Origin: Pararhodobacter zhoushanensis
GTDB lineage: Bacteria > Pseudomonadota > Alphaproteobacteria > Rhodobacterales > Rhodobacteraceae
NCBI RefSeq assembly: GCF_003990445.1
Contig: NZ_REEZ01000001.1
Span: 248,001-312,000, forward strand
Direction: 5' to 3'
DNA: 64,000 nucleotides
The translations under genes and the position numbers were made by a program. Positions 43,655 through 52,583 of the stretch are shown here, one piece after another. Numbering within the stretch: the first letter of the stretch is position 1; each line of letters starts with the position of its first letter. The notes under the pieces are model-generated. The model was not told where the DNA came from and did not search any database. It was given only the letters and a program-made list of their open reading frames with translations.

Positions 43655-46574
43655 GCATCCGTCCTCCGTCAGGATCAAAAAACACCGGATTGCAGACCTC
43701 GACCAGCACCGACAACCCGCGCAACCCGTCGACGAGGCGGATCACCTCGCCATGCCGTGCCCGACCGTTCTTCAGAAAACCGATGCCCAGCCAGCACCCC
43801 AGCGTCGGCGAGGGCGCGACCGAGGTGACATAGCCCTGATTATGCTCGCGTTTCGCAGGGTCACTTTCGTTGTACAAATGCGCCCCGGCGCTGAGCACTT
43901 CGCCCTGATTGACCGGCATCAGCCCGACCAGCTGCTCGCGCCCCTCTTCGACAAGACCGGGCCGCAGGCTGGCGCCCTTGCCGATACAGTCCTTCTTGGC
44001 GGACACCATCTTGCCCAGCCCCACATCCCCGGCGGTCACCCGACCGTGGATTTCGGCGTGGGTGATAAAGCCCTTTTCGACGCGCAGGACGTTGAGCGCC
44101 TCCATCCCGTAAGCGCAGCCGCCCAAGGCTTCGGCGGCACTGACCAACTGCGCAAACAGTGCGGCACCGTAGCGTGTGGGCACGGCGATCTCGTACCCCT
44201 CCTCGCCCGAGAACGAGATGCGGAACAGCCGCGCCTGCACACCGCCCAGCGCGATGTCGGCGCAACCCATGAACGGCAGATCGGCCGTGATGCCCAATGC
44301 CGCGAGCAGATCGCGCGCCTTGGGCCCGGCAACAGCGAATTGCGCCCAACCTTCGGTGACCGAGACCATGCGCACGTCCCATCCCGCGCAAAAAGCCTGA
44401 TGGATGAAATCCATGTGCCGCATCACCTGACCGGCCCCGGCAGTGGTGGTTGTCACCACAAACTGCTGATCGCCGATGCGCGCGCAGGTGCCGTCATCCA
44501 TGACAAACCCGTCCTCGCGCAGCATCAGGCCATAGCGGACGCGGCCCAGCGGCAAGGTGGACATGGTGTTGGTATAGATGAAATCGAGAAAACGTGCGGC
44601 GTCAGGGCCTTGTACGTCTATCTTGCCCAGGGTCGAGACATCGCAGACCCCGACCGCGTTGCGCACTTGCCCGACCTCCCGGTCGCAGGCGGCGCGCCAT
44701 GAGGTCTCGCCACCTTGCGGGAAATAGCTGGGGCGATACCACAGCCCCGCCTCGATCATCGGCGCACCCATGCTGCGGGTCTGCGCGTCCGAGGTCAGCA
44801 AGCGCTGGGGCGCGAAGCCCTCGGCCCGGCCCCCGGCCCCCAGCGCCGCAATCGAGATCGGCACATAGGGCGGGCGATAGGTGGTGGTGCCGGTGGCGGG
44901 GATGCCCTGTCCGGTCGCCTCGGCCAGCACTGCAAGTGCTGCGACGTTCGACGATTTCCCCTGATCCGGCGCCATGCCCTGCGTCGTGTAGCGTTTCATG
45001 TGCTCGACGCTGGAATAGCCTTCCTGCGCGGCCAGTTTCACGTCCTTGGTGGTCACGTCATTGGCGAAATCGAGCCACGCGCGCCCGCCCGCCTCGACCG
45101 CCCAGAAGGGGGCGATGGCGTAGGGTGTATCCTCGGCGTCGGGCACGTCGGCGGGGCGTGCGGTCAGACCCAGATCGCTGAGTGCCTCGGCGGCAACAGC
45201 AGCGCCGTCAGCCAGACAGGCGGCGGTCGAGAAGCGGCCTCGCGCGGCCCCGGCGACGCTCAGGCCCGGCACCATGCCCGGTGTTGGCACAAAGGCGGCG
45301 ATGCTATCATCCCACGTTGGCCGCCCGTTGCGGTGGCAGGCCAGATGCAGCGTCGGGTTCCAGCCCCCGGCCAGCGCCAGCGTGCGCGCCTCGATCATCG
45401 AGGTGCCGCCCGCGTGACGGATCGCCACGTCGCGCAGGCCCAGACGGCCGCGCGTGCCGGTGACCTGCGCGTTCGCGTAGACCGGGAAGTCCTCAAGCAC
45501 CGATACGGGACGTGGATCGACATAGGCGGCAATTTCAACGCCTTGCGCGGTGAGGTTGCGCGCAGTCTGCAGCCCGGAATCGTTGTTCGAGAACACCACC
45601 ACGCGGCCCGGATTCACCCCCCATTTTGCCAGATGCGCCGTGACGCCCGAGGCCAGCATGACACCGGGCCGGTCGTTATCGGGGTGAGCAATCGGACGCT
45701 CCAGCGCGCCCGTGGTCAGGATCGCGCGCTTGGCGACGATGCGCCAGAAACACTCGCGCGGCAGCGTGTCCGACGGCGCGCGGTGCAGGCCTACGCGTTC
45801 CAAAGCGCCATAGGTGCCGTCGTCATACGCGCCGGTCACGGTGGTGCGGGTCATCACCCGGACGTTGGGCAGGGACGCGAGTTCATCCGCCGCCCACTCG
45901 GCCCAGACCGGCCCGGCCATGCCGCCGACCATCGGCTGATCGGCCAGCAGACGGCCGCCAAGGCGCACGTCCTCTTCCACAACGATCACATCCGCCCCAG
46001 CCCGTGCGGCACTCAGCGCGGCCATCAGCCCGGCAGGCCCGGCACCGATCACCAACAGATCGCAATGCGCCCAGGCCTTTTCATAGATGCTCTCGTCGTG
46101 CAGCCCTGACAACCGCCCCAGCCCGGCGGCGCGGCGGATCAGCGGCTCGTAGAGCTTTTCCCAGAAGGCGCGCGGCCACATGAAAGTCTTGTAATAGAAC
46201 CCGGCGCTGAAGAAGGGCGCGAGCAGGTCATTCAACGCCAGCAGGTCGAAATTCAGCGGGCCGACATGGTTCTGGCTGCGCGCCTGCATCCCCTCGTAAA
46301 TCTCTTGCACGGTCGCGCGGACATTGGGCGTTTGTTGTGCGCCGTCAAGGATTTCCACCAGCGAGGACGGATCTTCGCTGCCCGCCGTCATCGCGCCGCG
46401 CGGGCGGTGGTACTTGAAGCTGCGCCCCATGAGGCGCGTCCCGTTGGCCAAGAGCGCCGAGGCCAGGGTGTCGCCCTGAAACCCCTCGACCTCGCGCCCG
46501 TCGAAGGCAAAGCGCACCGGGCGCGACCGGTCGATGAGCAGGCCCTTGCCGGGGATGCGGTGCGCGTTGGTCAT
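43647..46574 (-). CDS. soxA: Sarcosine oxidase alpha subunit
   Basis: Encodes the 975-residue alpha subunit, which with beta, gamma and delta oxidises sarcosine to glycine and passes the methyl carbon to tetrahydrofolate. The order is an N-terminal 2Fe-2S-ferredoxin-like part (RPVRFAFDGREVEGF), an NAD-binding Rossmann domain (DLLVIGAGPAGLMAALSAAR) and a C-terminal aminomethyltransferase domain from about residue 580 (VGVCDVSTLGKIDVQG). Full length. The start overlaps the soxD stop by ATGA. Cytoplasmic. Confidence 0.97.
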   Translation of the reverse strand: MTNAHRIPGKGLLIDRSRPVRFAFDGREVEGFQGDTLASALLANGTRLMGRSFKYHRPRGAMTAGSEDPSSLVEILDGAQQTPNVRATVQEIYEGMQARSQNHVGPLNFDLLALNDLLAPFFSAGFYYKTFMWPRAFWEKLYEPLIRRAAGLGRLSGLHDESIYEKAWAHCDLLVIGAGPAGLMAALSAARAGADVIVVEEDVRLGGRLLADQPMVGGMAGPVWAEWAADELASLPNVRVMTRTTVTGAYDDGTYGALERVGLHRAPSDTLPRECFWRIVAKRAILTTGALERPIAHPDNDRPGVMLASGVTAHLAKWGVNPGRVVVFSNNDSGLQTARNLTAQGVEIAAYVDPRPVSVLEDFPVYANAQVTGTRGRLGLRDVAIRHAGGTSMIEARTLALAGGWNPTLHLACHRNGRPTWDDSIAAFVPTPGMVPGLSVAGAARGRFSTAACLADGAAVAAEALSDLGLTARPADVPDAEDTPYAIAPFWAVEAGGRAWLDFANDVTTKDVKLAAQEGYSSVEHMKRYTTQGMAPDQGKSSNVAALAVLAEATGQGIPATGTTTYRPPYVPISIAALGAGGRAEGFAPQRLLTSDAQTRSMGAPMIEAGLWYRPSYFPQGGETSWRAACDREVGQVRNAVGVCDVSTLGKIDVQGPDAARFLDFIYTNTMSTLPLGRVRYGLMLREDGFVMDDGTCARIGDQQFVVTTTTAGAGQVMRHMDFIHQAFCAGWDVRMVSVTEGWAQFAVAGPKARDLLAALGITADLPFMGCADIALGGVQARLFRISFSGEEGYEIAVPTRYGAALFAQLVSAAEALGGCAYGMEALNVLRVEKGFITHAEIHGRVTAGDVGLGKMVSAKKDCIGKGASLRPGLVEEGREQLVGLMPVNQGEVLSAGAHLYNESDPAKREHNQGYVTSVAPSPTLGCWLGIGFLKNGRARHGEVIRLVDGLRGLSVLVEVCNPVFFDPDGGRMRG

Positions 46575-46831
46575 GCCGACACCTCGCTGACGGGATGCGC
46601 CGACAGGATCTCATGCGTGACGGTGTTGCGCGTCACTTCCAGCCACGCCTGACAGGGGTCATGATACCACAGATCACGCGTTACCCCGGCGGGGTTGTCG
46701 CGTAGATGCAGGTAGTTGTCCCATGCCTCAAGGTCCGCGCCCTCGGCGGGACGGTCAAGATAGTCGGAGGCACCGTAATAGGTGAACTCACGCCGGTCAC
46801 GCGGGCCGCAACAGGGACAGGGGATGCGCAT
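46571..46831 (-). CDS. soxD: Sarcosine oxidase delta subunit
   Basis: Encodes the 86-residue zinc-binding delta subunit. The N-terminal MRIPCPCCGPRDRREFTY carries the zinc cysteines, and GVTRDLWYHDPCQAWLEVTRNT is the conserved C-terminal part with further His and Cys ligands. It overlaps soxA by ATGA. Unusually it is separated from soxB by a gene for a secreted unknown protein. Confidence 0.96.
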   Translation of the reverse strand: MRIPCPCCGPRDRREFTYYGASDYLDRPAEGADLEAWDNYLHLRDNPAGVTRDLWYHDPCQAWLEVTRNTVTHEILSAHPVSEVSA

Positions 46832-46896
46832 GGGTTACTCCTGCAGGCCGCGCGATGGGGCGGGCCTTACGTGTTTGGGGATCGTGGGAGAGGGGC

Positions 46897-47838
46897 TCAT
46901 TCCATCCCCCGGCACGCATCATCGGGCATCAGCCGCAGCTGGTGGCGCGTGCGTTCTTGCGTTGGGTCGGCGATGTCGAAGGTTTCCGAGTCGGGCCCGT
47001 ACACCAGAAACCGCGCCGTCGACAGCGCCAGCCCCTGCCCCATGGGCACCACAGCCAGCGATCCGTCACCGGGGCTTGAGTGACACGCGCCGTCGCGCGC
47101 CGAGCAGACCACCGGCAAAGAAACCCTGACCCCGGCCAGTCCAGCCTCACGGGCGCGCGCGGCATCGGGCAGGCGCACGGCAATGCTGCCTTCGGCCACC
47201 GGATAGGTGAAACCGGGCTGCGGCGCGCGCAAGAGCAGGCGCAGCGCCAGCAGGCCCTGCCCATGGCCCCGGTCGGAATAGTCGATGCCATAGCAGCCGG
47301 GACCGGGCAGCGGGTGGATCTGGGCAAGGGTTTCGCAGGCGGCGGTCGGGGCCGGGTTCAGCACATAGGTTGTCGGCGTACCGCTTTGTTCGGCCAGATC
47401 CGAGCTGCCGCCGCAGGAATCCGCGTCACCGATGGCAAACGAAGACGTCTCGATCTGCACCCGGCCGTCCGCAAGGCTTTGCGCCTCGAAATGCCCGCCG
47501 TCGCATTCGACGAAACAATCCCCCGACGCCTCGCACAGCGCGTCCTGCGTCAGCGTCTGACCACCTACCCCGTCGCGTGCGCCCTGCCCCTGATCGGCCA
47601 TCTGCGCCTCGATGATCGCGGCGGGCGACGGGCGGTCGTTGGTCTCGGAATAAAACCACAGGCGCAGCGCCGCCACGCCATGCTCGGGATGCGCCTGCAG
47701 ATGCGCCGCATCATAGCTGCGCACAAAGCACCCCTGTTGGGGCGCCTGGGCAATGGCGGTTCCGGCCAGCATCAGGGCAACCCCGGTGGCCAGCGCCCGC
47801 TCAATGCAGGTTGTGCTGCGAGCCTGTGCCTTCTTCAT
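46897..47838 (-). CDS. Secreted cysteine-rich protein inside the sarcosine oxidase cluster
   Basis: Encodes a 313-residue protein with a signal peptide (hydrophobic core GVALMLAGTAIA, cleavage near AQA). The mature part holds about ten cysteines and seems to be an internal duplication: each half begins with a Cys-aromatic pair, has a GVAALRLWF / GLLALRLLL strand, then Cys pairs and a late SFAIGDADS / RFLVYGPDS strand. I recognise no family. The start at 47838 has an AGGGGA-like site and overlaps the soxB 3' end by 38 bases in another frame. A periplasmic role does not fit the cytoplasmic sarcosine oxidase, so its presence between soxB and soxD is odd. Confidence 0.72.
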   Translation of the reverse strand: MKKAQARSTTCIERALATGVALMLAGTAIAQAPQQGCFVRSYDAAHLQAHPEHGVAALRLWFYSETNDRPSPAAIIEAQMADQGQGARDGVGGQTLTQDALCEASGDCFVECDGGHFEAQSLADGRVQIETSSFAIGDADSCGGSSDLAEQSGTPTTYVLNPAPTAACETLAQIHPLPGPGCYGIDYSDRGHGQGLLALRLLLRAPQPGFTYPVAEGSIAVRLPDAARAREAGLAGVRVSLPVVCSARDGACHSSPGDGSLAVVPMGQGLALSTARFLVYGPDSETFDIADPTQERTRHQLRLMPDDACRGME

Positions 47839-49054
47839 CCATCAATCCCCTGCCGGTGCGGAACCGGTCCAGCCTGAACCTTGCCGCCACCGGATGCGGT
47901 GCGTCGGTTGCCATGAGATGCGCAAGGCACCAGCCTGAGGCAGGCACCGCCTTGAACCCCCCGTAATTCCAGCCACAATTGACGTAGAGCCCGTCGATAT
48001 GCGTCTTGTCGATGATCGGCGACCCATCGGGCGACATGTCCATGATCCCGCCCCACGAGCGCAGAACCCTGGCGCGCCCGATCATCGGCATCAGGGTCAT
48101 GCCGGCCTCCATCACATGCTCGACCATCGGCAGATTGCCCCGCGCGGCGTAGGAGGCGTAAAAATCCAGATCGCCGCCAAAGACGAGACCGCCCTTGTCG
48201 GACTGGCTGATATAGAAATGCCCCATGCCGAAGCTGACAACGTGGTCGATGACGGGCTTGAGGCCTTCGGTCACAAAGGCCTGCAACACATGGCTCTCGA
48301 TCGGCAGGCGCATGCCCGCCATCGCCGCCACCTGACTGGACCGCCCTGCGGCAACCATCGCCACCTTCTTGGCCTTGATCGCGCCGCGCGTGGTCTGCAC
48401 GCCGGTGACTTTGCCGTTCTCGATGTCGATGCCGGTCACTTCGCAGTTCTGGATCAGATCGACGCCCAACTGATCCGCCCCGCGCGCATAGCCCCATGCG
48501 ACGGCATCATGCCGGGCCGAGCCGCCGCGCGGGTGGTAAAGCCCGCCGTAGATCGGATAGCGCGTCTGCTCGAAGTCCAGATAGGGCAGCTTTTCGCGCA
48601 CCCCCTCGCGGTCGAGCAGGATCGCGTCATCGCCCTGCGCCAGCATCGCATTGCCCCGCCGCGCGAAAGCGTCGCGCTGGCCGTCCGAATGGAACAGGTT
48701 GATCAACCCACGCTGCGAATGCATGACATTATAGTTCAGCTCTCCCTCCAGCCCTTCCCACAGCTTCAGGGAATGGCTGTAGAATTCGCTGTTGCCGGGC
48801 AGGAAGTAATTGGCGCGCACAATCGTCGTGTTGCGGCCAATGTTGCCACTGCCCAGATAGCCCTTTTCCAGCACGGCGATGTTCTTCAGCCCGTGCTTCT
48901 TGGCCAGATAATACGCCGTCGACAGCCCGTGCCCGCCACCGCCGATGATGATGATATCATAGGCCGGTTTCGGCTCCGGCCGCCGCCAGGCAGGCCGCCA
49001 GCCCCGGTTACCGGACAGACCCTGCGTAAAGACGCGAAAACCGCTGTAGCGCAT
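47801..49054 (-). CDS. soxB: Sarcosine oxidase beta subunit
   Basis: Encodes the 417-residue flavoprotein subunit that binds FAD and FMN and oxidises sarcosine. The FAD loop is IIIGGGGHGLSTAYYLAKKHG, followed by the family's VLEKGYLGSGNIGRNTTIVR. The C-terminal VNCGWNYGGFKAVPASGW is intact. The start at 49054 (MRYSGFRVFTQGL) is the conserved N-terminus and has AAGGGG upstream. It is first in the soxB-unknown-soxD-soxA-soxG operon; the promoter should lie in the 57 bases between it and the MerR gene's stop, or further upstream. Confidence 0.96.
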   Translation of the reverse strand: MRYSGFRVFTQGLSGNRGWRPAWRRPEPKPAYDIIIIGGGGHGLSTAYYLAKKHGLKNIAVLEKGYLGSGNIGRNTTIVRANYFLPGNSEFYSHSLKLWEGLEGELNYNVMHSQRGLINLFHSDGQRDAFARRGNAMLAQGDDAILLDREGVREKLPYLDFEQTRYPIYGGLYHPRGGSARHDAVAWGYARGADQLGVDLIQNCEVTGIDIENGKVTGVQTTRGAIKAKKVAMVAAGRSSQVAAMAGMRLPIESHVLQAFVTEGLKPVIDHVVSFGMGHFYISQSDKGGLVFGGDLDFYASYAARGNLPMVEHVMEAGMTLMPMIGRARVLRSWGGIMDMSPDGSPIIDKTHIDGLYVNCGWNYGGFKAVPASGWCLAHLMATDAPHPVAARFRLDRFRTGRGLMDEEGTGSQHNLH

Positions 49055-49111
49055 CACCGAACCCCTTGTCTCAGGCTCCAGACAACCCTGTCCAGAGCGC
49101 GAAGACAAGCC

Positions 49112-49573
49112 TCAATCCGACGCTTGCGCTCCGATTGCGGCCTCGCGCCCCAGTCGGTGATCACTCTGGCAATGGGCGTGACCCGACAGGCTCTCGATGA
49201 CCTGACACTGGGCAATATACGCACCGTCGCAGGCGGTGGCCATTTGGGTCAGCGTGGCCTTGAGCGCTTCCAGCGCCCTGATGCGCGCCTCGACCGCGGC
49301 AAGGTGACGACGCGCAAGGGAATCAGCAGGGGCGCACGAGGCCCCGGGCTGACCCTGCGGGGCGAGCAGCTCGGCGATGTCCTCAAGCGCAAAACCCAGA
49401 TCGCGGGCGTGGCGGATGAAACTGAGCCGGTCGATGGCGGTGCGGTCGTACAGGCGGCGGTTGCCCTCGGTGCGGGGGGCTTCGGGCAGCAGCCCGCGCC
49501 CCTCGTGGAACCGGATGGTGTTAACCTTGATGCCGCTGACGCGCGCGGCCTCGCCGATGGTGTGGTCAGCGAT
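49112..49573 (-). CDS. MerR-family metal-type regulator with a damaged or unusual start
   Basis: Encodes about 153 residues of a MerR-type regulator: helix-turn-helix TIGEAARVSGIKVNTIRFHE, wing GNRRLYDRTAIDRLSFIRHAR, a coiled-coil dimer helix, and the C-terminal metal-type motif CDGAYIAQCQVIESLSGHAHC. A strong AAGGAGG site lies 8 bases before the codon ATC at 49573-49571, exactly where an ATG is expected; no ATG, GTG or TTG occurs there. The only other in-frame start is TTG at 49618, which would add 15 odd residues. Either ATC is used, or the gene is decaying along with its divergent transporter partner. Confidence 0.72.
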   Translation of the reverse strand: MADHTIGEAARVSGIKVNTIRFHEGRGLLPEAPRTEGNRRLYDRTAIDRLSFIRHARDLGFALEDIAELLAPQGQPGASCAPADSLARRHLAAVEARIRALEALKATLTQMATACDGAYIAQCQVIESLSGHAHCQSDHRLGREAAIGAQASD

Positions 49574-49662
49574 AAAAAATTCCTCCTTGCTCCTCCAGCG
49601 ACTTGAGATGTTCCGCAAGACCCAGGCCGCGACTCAGGCCCCGAGAAGCTGGAAGAAAGAGA

Positions 49663-49837
49663 ATGCCCCACGACCATTCCCATGATTTCGACGGTGCCTC
49701 GGGCGGCGGTCGCGGTAACCACGCTGAACTCGGGCTGGCCGGATCTGGTGGTCGCGGTCGGGATGGCTGGGCTGTTTCTGTCTTCGTCAGTGCAAATCCT
49801 GCGCCGCGCCGGCCACGAGATCGCGCACGGGCATTGA
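49663..49837 (+). pseudogene. Remnant of a cation diffusion facilitator (CDF) transporter gene
   Basis: A ribosome site (GGAAGAAAGAGA) and ATG at 49663 start a typical His-rich CDF N-terminus (MPHDHSHDFDGAS). After about 15 codons the frame changes. From 49715 to 49837 another frame gives a typical CDF end (NSGWPDLVVAVGMAGLFLSS, then SVQILRR) and the stop. About 500 bases of transmembrane coding sequence are missing. It is divergent from the MerR-type gene, the usual regulator-transporter pair, so an internal deletion with frameshift is the simplest account. Confidence 0.72.
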
Positions 49838-49849
49838 GCCGGCAGGTGC

Positions 49850-49947
49850 GGGGCTCGGCCCCCCTTCGAGGGGGCCGAGCCCCGTCCGGGGGCGCTGCCC
49901 CCGCCGGGCCGTACCGGCCCGCCCCCGGGATATTTAAAGACAGAAAA
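49850..49947 (+). repeat. Structured 3'-end repeat element, copy e1 (after the CDF remnant)
   Basis: Three hairpins follow the remnant's stop: a 14-bp stem GGGGCTCGGCCCCC (49850-49883), CGGGGGC/GCCCCCG (49887-49903) and CGGGCCG/CGGCCCG (49905-49921). The core then reads GCCCCCGGGATATTTAAAG and ACAGAAAATAGG. It faces copy e2 in inverted orientation. Confidence 0.72.
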
Positions 49948-49964
49948 TAGGGGCGTTAACATTC

Positions 49965-50046
49965 CGTTAACCGCGCATTTTCTGTCTGAAAATATCCTCG
50001 GGGGGTGAATTCGGCTTTAGCCGAAGAGGGGGGCAGACGGCCCCCC
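49965..50046 (-). repeat. Structured 3'-end repeat element, copy e2 (after anmK)
   Basis: On the minus strand after the anmK stop: stem GGGGGGC/GCCCCCC with loop CGTCT (50028-50046), stem TTCGGC/GCCGAA (50010-50025), then CCCCCCGAGGATATTTTCAG and ACAGAAAATG. It shares the extended block TTAACCGCGCATTTTCTGTC with copy d. Confidence 0.75.
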
Positions 50047-50064
50047 TTTCTGTTGCGCTATCGG

Positions 50065-51144
50065 CTAAGGCTTGCTCAGTATCCCGCCGCCAACGGGCGC
50101 AGCCACACCGGTCGTCATCGGCCCCGAGGTCGGCAGCCCCCGCGCCACGCGTGCGGCAAGAAAGGCGAAAGCCTGCGCCTCGATCATGTCGCCGTCCAGA
50201 TTGACAGCCTCAATCGCCATGACCGGACAATCACAGCCCGCCGCGATCATCGCCATCAGCGTCGCGTTGTGCCGCCCGCCGCCGCAGACCAGCACTTTCT
50301 CCGGTGCTTTCGGGAAATGCTCGAACGCCAGCGCCACCCCGGTCGCGCAGGCAGCGGCGAGGGTTGCGAGCGCGTCCTGGGCGCTGAGGCCCGACACATC
50401 GGGGACAGGCGCTGCACGGTCCAGCGATTTGGGCGGGATACGCCGGAAGAAACCGTGCTCGGCGAAACGGTCCAGCAGCGCGCCTTGCGGCGTCCCCTGC
50501 GCAGCCAATGCGCCGTCCTCATCGCGCGCCACGCCCAGATGCTGCGCGCAATAGTCATCCATCGGTGCGTTCCCCGGCCCGCAGTCAAAGGCCACGCAGC
50601 CCTGTTCCGGCGCAACGACCGTCGGGTCCACCCAGGTCACATTCGCCACCCCCCCGATGTTGAGAAACACCACCGGCGCGCGCAGGCCCAGATACCGGGC
50701 GAGCGCGTGGTGATAGAACGGCGCAAGCGGCGCGCCCTGCCCGCCCAGCCGCACATCGGACGAGCGGAAATCCCAGACCACCGGCCAGCCCAGCACCTGC
50801 GCCAGCACCTGCCCCGAGCCCGCCTGATGCGTGCCGCGCCCGCCCGGCTCATGCGCCAGCGTCTGGCCATGAAAGCCCACCATATCGACGGCCTCAAAGC
50901 CCGCGAGCAGCTCGGCATGCGCCGTCTCGACTACCTCGGCCGCGGCCTCGACCCGCGGATCCCCCGGCCAGCACCCCAGCGCCGCGCGCAGCACTGCGCG
51001 CTCCGGCGCGGTGTAGGCCCGGTAGGCACTTTCGCCGAACCCCGCGATCTCGACCCCGTCGGTCAGCAGCACCGCCGCATCCACCCCGTCCAGCGAGGTT
51101 CCCGACATCGTGCCCAGCACGCGTTGCACTCCGGCTTTCAACAT
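50065..51144 (-). CDS. anmK: Anhydro-N-acetylmuramic acid kinase
   Basis: Encodes a 359-residue kinase that converts 1,6-anhydro-MurNAc to MurNAc-6-phosphate in cell-wall recycling. The N-terminal ATP-binding loop [15 protein letters not shown] is diagnostic, with [12 protein letters not shown], the [10 protein letters not shown] strand, [12 protein letters not shown] and the late [12 protein letters not shown]. The start at 51144 follows AAGGGA; an extended in-frame region upstream lies over the tyrS start and has no domain features. It is divergent from tyrS with 64 bases between starts. Confidence 0.96.
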   Translation of the reverse strand: MLKAGVQRVLGTMSGTSLDGVDAAVLLTDGVEIAGFGESAYRAYTAPERAVLRAALGCWPGDPRVEAAAEVVETAHAELLAGFEAVDMVGFHGQTLAHEPGGRGTHQAGSGQVLAQVLGWPVVWDFRSSDVRLGGQGAPLAPFYHHALARYLGLRAPVVFLNIGGVANVTWVDPTVVAPEQGCVAFDCGPGNAPMDDYCAQHLGVARDEDGALAAQGTPQGALLDRFAEHGFFRRIPPKSLDRAAPVPDVSGLSAQDALATLAAACATGVALAFEHFPKAPEKVLVCGGGRHNATLMAMIAAGCDCPVMAIEAVNLDGDMIEAQAFAFLAARVARGLPTSGPMTTGVAAPVGGGILSKP

Positions 51145-51208
51145 GGCTTTCCCTTCGTGCGGCCTTCGCGCTATAGACAGCCCGACCCGCGCGCCGAGGA
51201 CAAGCGAA

Positions 51209-52459
51209 ATGAGCCACCAACCCAAATCCGAATTTCTGCGTATCATCATCGAGCGCGGCTTTCTGGCCGATTGCACCGATTTGCAGACCCTCGATGACCG
51301 GCTGATGGCCGGTGTGGTGCCAGCCTATATCGGCTACGACGCGACAGCACAGTCGCTGCATGTCGGCCATCTGCTGAACATCATGCTGCTGCGCTGGCTG
51401 CAAAAGACCGGGCACAAGCCGATCACCTTGATGGGCGGCGGCACCACCAAAGTGGGTGACCCGTCGTTTCGCGCCGATGAGCGCCCGCTGCTGACCACTG
51501 AAGCCATCGACGCCAATATCGCCAGCATGAAGCAAGTATTCGCCAAGTATCTCGACTATGGCGACGCGCCTGCCGACGCGATCATGCTGAACAATGCAGA
51601 ATGGCTGGATCACCTGAACTACTTGGAATTCCTGCGCGATATCGGGCGGCATTTCAGCGTCAACCGGATGTTGTCCTTTGAAAGCGTGAAGTCGCGGATC
51701 GACCGCGAGCAGTCGCTCAGCTTCCTCGAATTCAACTACATGATCCTGCAAGCTTATGACTTCCTTGAAATCCACCGCCGCTACGGCTGCTTGTTGCAGA
51801 TGGGCGGCTCGGACCAATGGGGCAATATCGTCAACGGCATCGACCTGACCCGTCGGGTTCAGGATGCGCAGATCTTTGGCCTGACGACGCCGCTTCTGAC
51901 AACCTCGGACGGCCGCAAAATGGGCAAAAGCCAAGGCGGCGCGGTCTGGCTTAACGGTGACATGCTGTCGCCCTACGAGTTCTGGCAGTTCTGGCGCAAC
52001 ACTACCGACGCCGATGTCGGACGGTTCCTCAAGCTCTACACCGAATTGCCGGTGGACGAGTGCGACCGTCTGGGTGCGCTTGAGGGGTCCGAGGTCAACG
52101 CGGCCAAGGTGATCCTGGCGAATGAAGTGACGGCCCTGTGCCATGGTGCCGAGGCGGCCGCTGCCGCCGAGGCCACCGCCCGCGCAGTGTTCGAGCAGGG
52201 CGGCACCGGCGACGATCTGCCGCGTGTGGTGCTGAGCGCCGAGGAGGCCGCCGAAGGCGTGTCCATCGCGCAGCTTTTCGTGCGCGCAGGCTTGGCCAAG
52301 TCAGGCAAGGACGCCAAGCGGTTGATCACCGAGGGTGGCGCAAGGCTCAATGACGAGGCGCTGTCGGATGCCGGTCTGATGATCAAGGCCGAAGATCTGG
52401 CGGAACCGTTGAAACTGACGGCGGGCCGCAAGCGGCATGCTCTGGTGGCGCTGGATTGA
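51209..52459 (+). CDS. tyrS: Tyrosyl-tRNA synthetase
   Basis: Encodes the 416-residue class I synthetase that charges tRNA-Tyr. The HIGH-type motif is HVGHLLN, the KMSKS motif is seen as KMGKSQGG, and the tyrosine-binding [11 protein letters not shown] is intact. A C-terminal S4 RNA-binding domain covers about residues 350-416 ([17 protein letters not shown]). The start at 51209 has GAGGA upstream. A perfect hairpin starts at its stop codon. Confidence 0.97.
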   Translation: MSHQPKSEFLRIIIERGFLADCTDLQTLDDRLMAGVVPAYIGYDATAQSLHVGHLLNIMLLRWLQKTGHKPITLMGGGTTKVGDPSFRADERPLLTTEAIDANIASMKQVFAKYLDYGDAPADAIMLNNAEWLDHLNYLEFLRDIGRHFSVNRMLSFESVKSRIDREQSLSFLEFNYMILQAYDFLEIHRRYGCLLQMGGSDQWGNIVNGIDLTRRVQDAQIFGLTTPLLTTSDGRKMGKSQGGAVWLNGDMLSPYEFWQFWRNTTDADVGRFLKLYTELPVDECDRLGALEGSEVNAAKVILANEVTALCHGAEAAAAAEATARAVFEQGGTGDDLPRVVLSAEEAAEGVSIAQLFVRAGLAKSGKDAKRLITEGGARLNDEALSDAGLMIKAEDLAEPLKLTAGRKRHALVALD

Positions 52460-52486
52460 ATGACAGACATTTAATTGTCTGTCATT
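52459..52486 (+). terminator. Hairpin overlapping the tyrS stop
   Basis: A perfect inverted repeat AATGACAGAC...GTCTGTCATT with an AT-rich loop starts on the last base of the tyrS stop codon and is followed by TTAT. It may terminate tyrS transcription or protect its mRNA 3' end. Confidence 0.6.
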
Positions 52487-52537
52487 TATCCATGCCATTA
52501 ACTTACTGTTAGTGAATTGATTTCCGTCTCTGAATTG

Positions 52538-52567
52538 AAGGGCGTGAGGAGTTATCCTCGCGCCCTT
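52538..52567. terminator. 13-bp hairpin between tyrS and the CdhR-like gene
   Basis: The stem AAGGGCGTGAGGA/TCCTCGCGCCCTT (one G-T pair) has a four-base loop. It lies 16 bases beyond the CdhR-like stop and can serve as a bidirectional terminator between convergent genes. Flanking T runs are short on both sides. Confidence 0.65.
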
Positions 52568-52583
52568 TCCTGTTCACCCTCGC

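Noticed and set aside
44715-46109. Long open frames opposite soxA
   Set aside because: Same compositional shadow effect; soxA is intact on the other strand.
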